Shown: positions 59,877 through 64,000 of the stretch, in pieces | How the letters are laid out: every line of letters begins with the position of its first letter | How positions within the stretch are numbered: position 1 is the first letter of the stretch | From: Unio delphinus | Taxonomy: Eukaryota > Mollusca > Bivalvia > Unionida > Unionidae | Length of the DNA stretch: 64,000 nucleotides | Direction: 5' to 3' | Assembly (NCBI GenBank): GCA_029339505.1 | Contig: JAQISU010000233.1 | Span: 6,309,501-6,373,500, forward strand | Position numbers and translations under genes: made by a program | The notes under the pieces: generated by a model | Database searches by the model: none | Seen by the model: the letters and a program-made list of their open reading frames with translations, nothing else | Told to the model about the DNA's origin: nothing

Positions 59877-61347
59877 TATCCGGGGAAATCCCATCATTTT
59901 TTCAAAACTGCCATTGTAAAGCCTCTGCTGAAGAAACCAACACTTGACCATGACGAATATAAAGAACTACCGCCCCGTTTCTAATCTCCCGTTCACATAA
60001 ACAATCTTAAGAAACGTTGTTCTAACCCAACATGTATCAGATTTAAATTCAAACAGCAATGTATACAGCCTGCATATCGCCCTTGTCCTCACTCTCCTTG
60101 ATTTGTCTGCAGCATTTGACACAATAGATCATGATATCCAGCATGTATTTGGCATTCACAATTCAACCTTAATGTGGCTCAAATCCTACTTAGTCAACAA
60201 GACACTAATTGTACTGGAAATATAATACACTTCAGCCCATTTGATATCTTGTGATGTTCCACATGGGTCAGTTCTTGGACATGTTCCCTTCATTTGTTAC
60301 GCTCATCCACAAAAGATCATCACATATCACCAATTGTATGCTGATGACACCCAACTAAACTAGTCTCGCCACACAACTGCAGCTGATCCTACCTTCCAAT
60401 GAGTATAGATGTGGATTTCTGATGTGAAATCATGGATGACATGTAACAAGCTGCATATGAATGATGATAAAACTGAGGCCACTCTGATCACAATGCAAAG
60501 ACGTTCTCATTCGCATCCTTTACCTCAAACAATAAATATCAGCAACACCAACAATATATTCACACAGTCATTACGAAACATATGTATTACTCTAGACAGT
60601 ACTCTCATGAACATATGCAAGGCTGTATATCTTGAGCTGATACGCATCAGTGCCATTCTCAAATATCTTTCAGTTGATGCCACTCAAACACTTGTGTTTT
60701 CATTATTACTTTAAAGATTAGACTATTGTAACTCAATTATGTCTGGTTAGTCTCAACATCTACTCCAGAAACTTCAAACAGTTCAAAACACAGCTGCTCA
60801 GATCGTTTTAGAGTAACTCGAGCACACAACCCCGCTGCTCTGAACCCTTCACTAGTTACCATTTGAACCCAAATCACATTGTGTTCTTTGTCCTACGTAT
60901 CACTAACAGATTCCAGGCCAACATACATATCCGGCCTCAACCAGGTGTACACAACGCAAGATACTTACGCTACTCTACTGAAAATCGTATACTCATTATT
61001 CCCACTTTAAAAACGAAATCATATGGACAACGTTCTTTTGCATACAAGGGCCCAGCAACGTGGAATGAAATGCCCATTGAAATTAGACACTAGGACACAG
61101 TGATCTCTTTCAAGAGTGCTCTTAATACTCACCTTTGTCGACTGCAATAACAAACTTAAAGACCTAATAATGTTTCCTACCTTAAATATTTTCAGCAATG
61201 TTTATGTTTTATAATTTCATAGTGTTTGTTTTTGTTTGCTATTTCTTTATTTGTAGGCATATCATTATAGATGTTGTAAAGCGCTTAGAGTTTCTAAAGA
61301 TTAGGCGCTATACCAAGTCCTCATTACTATTATTGTTAATATTATTA

Positions 61348-61397
<50 letters not shown>
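59400..61397 (+). mobile_element. LINE family A, reverse transcriptase to 3' tail, degraded
   Basis: The longest LINE copy. Pre-RT region FSPADLLQRFANVFRDKVQH and PVSVDLVRTIMMKSAPQACE is followed by a CT/CA microsatellite (59797-59876). Then come SGEIPSFF and, out of frame, KNYRPVSNLPF; LLDLSAAFDTIDHDIQ with the first catalytic Asp region; DVPHGSVLGHVPF; and QLYADDTQLN with the catalytic YADD intact (about 60335). DVKSWMTCNKLHMNDDKTEA and SYGQRSFAYKGPATWNEMPI follow, then a 3' UTR and an ATT tail at 61318-61397. Numerous stops and frame changes show it is dead. The clade is CR1/L2-like by motif style. Confidence 0.9.
59797..59876. repeat. (CT)n(CA)n microsatellite inside a LINE
   Basis: About 68 bp of CT and 12 bp of CA interrupt the LINE coding region between its pre-RT and RT parts. 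Confidence 0.95.
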
Positions 61398-61399
<2 letters not shown>

Positions 61400-62335
61400 A
61401 AATTGATTTTTCTGAAAGATATTGGACCCAATCCACTCTATTTTATATTTAGCTTTGTATAATGAAATGTGCACAGTAGTATCCTGGATCTGTTTGATCC
61501 AGAAAATGGATTTGAAAAAAAAAATATTCGTAGGACAATACTAACGATATTATTTCGTGAGCATCGATGTGTATTCGTGTTTTTAATAACGCAAATATCT
61601 TAAAAATAAAGTGTTATTGTTTTATATCAAAAGACAACGGTTTTTAAAACCAGGTAATGTTTATGAATATTCGAACTGATGGATTCTTTTCCCCGCCTTT
61701 ATTTTATTTATGCTTGAGTTTCTTGAGGACATCATTGTTAGTTTTGTCAAGCGTCTTTGTGGTTTTACTGCTGCTGGGCGGATAAAAGACGATAATTATG
61801 GTCCGAGGCTCCAATATGGTCTATTACTTCCATTTAGGTGATCTTCTCGCTATTTCCAAATGTTTACAAAACAACCCCAACACATACATGCCAAAATCAA
61901 AGTTAGCCGACATCAGTGATTACTTACCACGTGCTTATCACGTCTCTAGGGCGAGGGAGTCATATAGAAGGAAATACTGTTTAGAAAAAAAAGGTGTTTG
62001 TGATGTAAATGTGTGATAAAATAATATCGACACACTGACATGTAGAGAGGTGTGACATGTAGAGAGGTGTGACAGCAACTTCATTGATAGTGCATGCTCA
62101 ACCCAGCTTTTCGCCGATTAGCCTCGGCCTACACAATGACACAGCCATGACAGTGGTTGTCAGAGCTACGGGTGGGCCAGGGACATGACCGTAAGGAAGA
62201 AAATACCTTAGTATTATGATGATGAAGATGGTGTCATAACAGTTGGTCTACTTTCATAATGCTCGAAACTGGAAAGACCGATTCCGTTCCTGTGGAAGGA
62301 TGTCAGGGAGTGATTGAGCCTGGAATGTGATGTTA
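61400..62335. other. Spacer with a short tandem duplication
   Basis: A 72-aa plus frame with a true ATG (61798-62016) has no domain or splice support. A 17-bp unit, tgacatgtagagaggtg, is repeated twice at about 62037-62070. Confidence 0.35.
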
Positions 62336-62344
62336 GAGTATCTC

Positions 62345-62543
62345 AGGTGAAAATATAATTTCTAATTATCATAGCAGTCTTAACCAAGATTGCAAATTCT
62401 CCAGAGATTTTATTCAACATCTTCGTCATTTCTTCTTTGGACATGACAACGGTTTGTTCTTGCGCCACTTGTAAGCGTTCCATTAGATTGTTTCTTGATA
62501 ACCAGTTTCTAGATTCCGGACAGCAAGAAGAGGATACTTTCAT
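62345..62543 (-). CDS. Exon-like reading frame, unknown product
   Basis: Minus strand from ATG 62543-62541: MKVSSSCCPESRNWLSRNNL, MERLQVAQEQTVVMSKEEM and TKMLNKISGEFAILVK, then a hydrophobic end and TGA. A gttaag donor-like site falls inside LVK. The amphipathic heptad-like middle suggests a short coiled coil. There is no paralogue in the window and no recognised family, so this is a weak candidate. Confidence 0.25.
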
Positions 62544-62549
62544 TTGCAA

Positions 62550-63870
62550 TTTCAGGCCACCTGACTATTTGATGACCTTGCATTTAACGAACACTTGGGA
62601 TTTTATACCTTGATTGTTATATCTTGAATATTTGTACTTAGATTCACTATTCTTTAAAGACTAGTCTAACAGTTAGTCCAAAATGTACTTGTTATTACAT
62701 AAAGGAAGACATTTTAAATAATTACGTTGGGGATATGGCTAACAATTTAATGGTCTGTTTCTCAATGCGTTGAATAGAAATATGTAGTTTTCTACTCTTT
62801 CAATAACCGACTTGTACACAATTCAGAAGTCTTATTTATAATCTTACTCGATTAGTTGATTCCTAAGTAAACGTTATTAAGGACAGCAAAGTACTAGTTC
62901 AGCATAACTGTCCAAGGAATCCACTTTTGATTTAATTTTACGCTAATCGGTTTCCAATTTAAAATTATTGTACAAATGGCTGCATACGTTAAAGTTTCGT
63001 GGAAAATTCATAATTATGTACATTCATCCAAACTTAATTCAACGTACTCCTTTTGCTGCCAGTAAACATATTGGCTGTCGCACCAAATACGTGTAAAAGC
63101 TGCCTCGCAGATATTGTCAGTTTATATGTTACTGCATCAAGTTCAATACAATGAAGTATTTGATTGGTGAAACAAAATACACATGAACATCCTAAGGTGT
63201 ATGCAAATGCAACGCTGAGTAAGATATCGGTGAAATGATATTATAACAATCTCAAATCGACAAATGACGGTCACAAATCGACAAGCATCGCAAATCAATA
63301 ATCTGCAAGCATAATCAAGTCGCCTCTATGTTCAAAGTAAAAAGATAATACTTTTAAAAGAGAATTAAAGGATATATAAAACTAATTATGACAGCACGTC
63401 ACATAATATTTCTTGATAATCATTTTAAAACTTATGGGGTGCTTCTTGGGGATCAAATCCTCTGTTGACCTTCGGGGCACTTCTTGCGGCTAAGTATCAT
63501 CATAAAACATTTCCAGCGCTTCGCGGGTACTTTGCCATGTGCACGAAAGAAAGAAGAAAGAGACAGAGAAAAAAGAAATCAATACATAAAGAGAAACAAG
63601 TATAAGATGCATGTGCAGACCGAGAGAAATCCAAAAAAGAGTTCCATATAAAAACTACCAATGAACCACGTAATTTAGAATGATCATACAATCCTCGACA
63701 TAGCTACACCATAGTAATTAAGGAAAACTGGCTACTCGGAAAAGACGATATTGTCAACTACCATAATCGTTTAACATTCATTATTCTTTTTCTATTGTCG
63801 TCATCGCTTCCTAAGCATCACTAGGGTGGTAAATATTACAGTAGTTCTAAAACGATAATGATAATGTCAG
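62550..63870. other. AT-rich spacer
   Basis: Nothing recognised. Confidence 0.4.
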
Positions 63871-63871
63871 T

Positions 63872-63874
<3 letters not shown>

Positions 63875-63934
<60 letters not shown>
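63875..63934. repeat. (GA)n microsatellite
   Basis: About 60 bp of GA, the only one of the eight CT/GA tracts with GA on the plus strand. Confidence 0.97.
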
Positions 63935-63935
<1 letters not shown>

Positions 63936-64000
63936 ATGTCACAGTGATTATCAGTCTTGTAAGTATATCAATATTTCAAAATCCCTAAAAAGAACTTGTC

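Overview
The window reads as non-coding DNA from a large, AT-rich animal genome. A lophotrochozoan, most likely a mollusc, is the best guess. The grounds are long dinucleotide and trinucleotide microsatellites, many minisatellites, tRNA-derived SINEs of a type I associate with mollusc genomes, several 5'-truncated LINEs, and a Ty3/gypsy retrotransposon of the Gmr1-like clade. The taxon is inferred; nothing in the window identifies it directly. No bacterial features, CRISPR array, rRNA or intact tRNA gene was seen, and no complete host gene can be called with confidence.

Layout. 0-5 kb: a 53-bp minisatellite and AT-rich spacer. 4.8-13.3 kb: two copies of an 850-900 bp promoter-like block, each ending in a TATA-like box followed 31 bp later by a 42-46 nt leader; the leader alone recurs at 13.27 kb. 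Three minus-strand LINE fragments and a 56-bp minisatellite lie between. 13-26 kb: microsatellites, small direct duplications, one more LINE 3' end and the first full SINE, which has a 13-bp target duplication.

26.3-38 kb: a diverged tandem array of roughly 1.4-1.6 kb units. A 5.9-kb LTR retrotransposon (26541-32402) sits in the first unit and a hAT-like MITE in the third. The retrotransposon has paired LTRs of 860 and 857 bp, a tRNA-Pro primer site, a polypurine tract, a SCAN-like capsid gag, an aspartic protease, then integrase placed before reverse transcriptase. Integrase and reverse transcriptase are badly damaged although the LTRs differ by only about 2 percent, so it looks like a non-autonomous copy moved by relatives.

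38-45 kb: a pogo-like MITE, copies of dispersed repeats, a 31-bp minisatellite and plain AT-rich sequence. 45-55.4 kb, minus strand: a chain of exon-like segments with matching splice phases, beginning at an ETS-type promoter motif, which may be an unrecognised host gene; its introns hold SINEs, a LINE 3' end and a LINE with a clean 14-bp target duplication. A decayed 125-codon reading frame lies inside it. 56-64 kb: GT-rich and 62-bp repeats, an LTR-like end, a 2-kb LINE with recognisable reverse transcriptase motifs, and a closing GA microsatellite.
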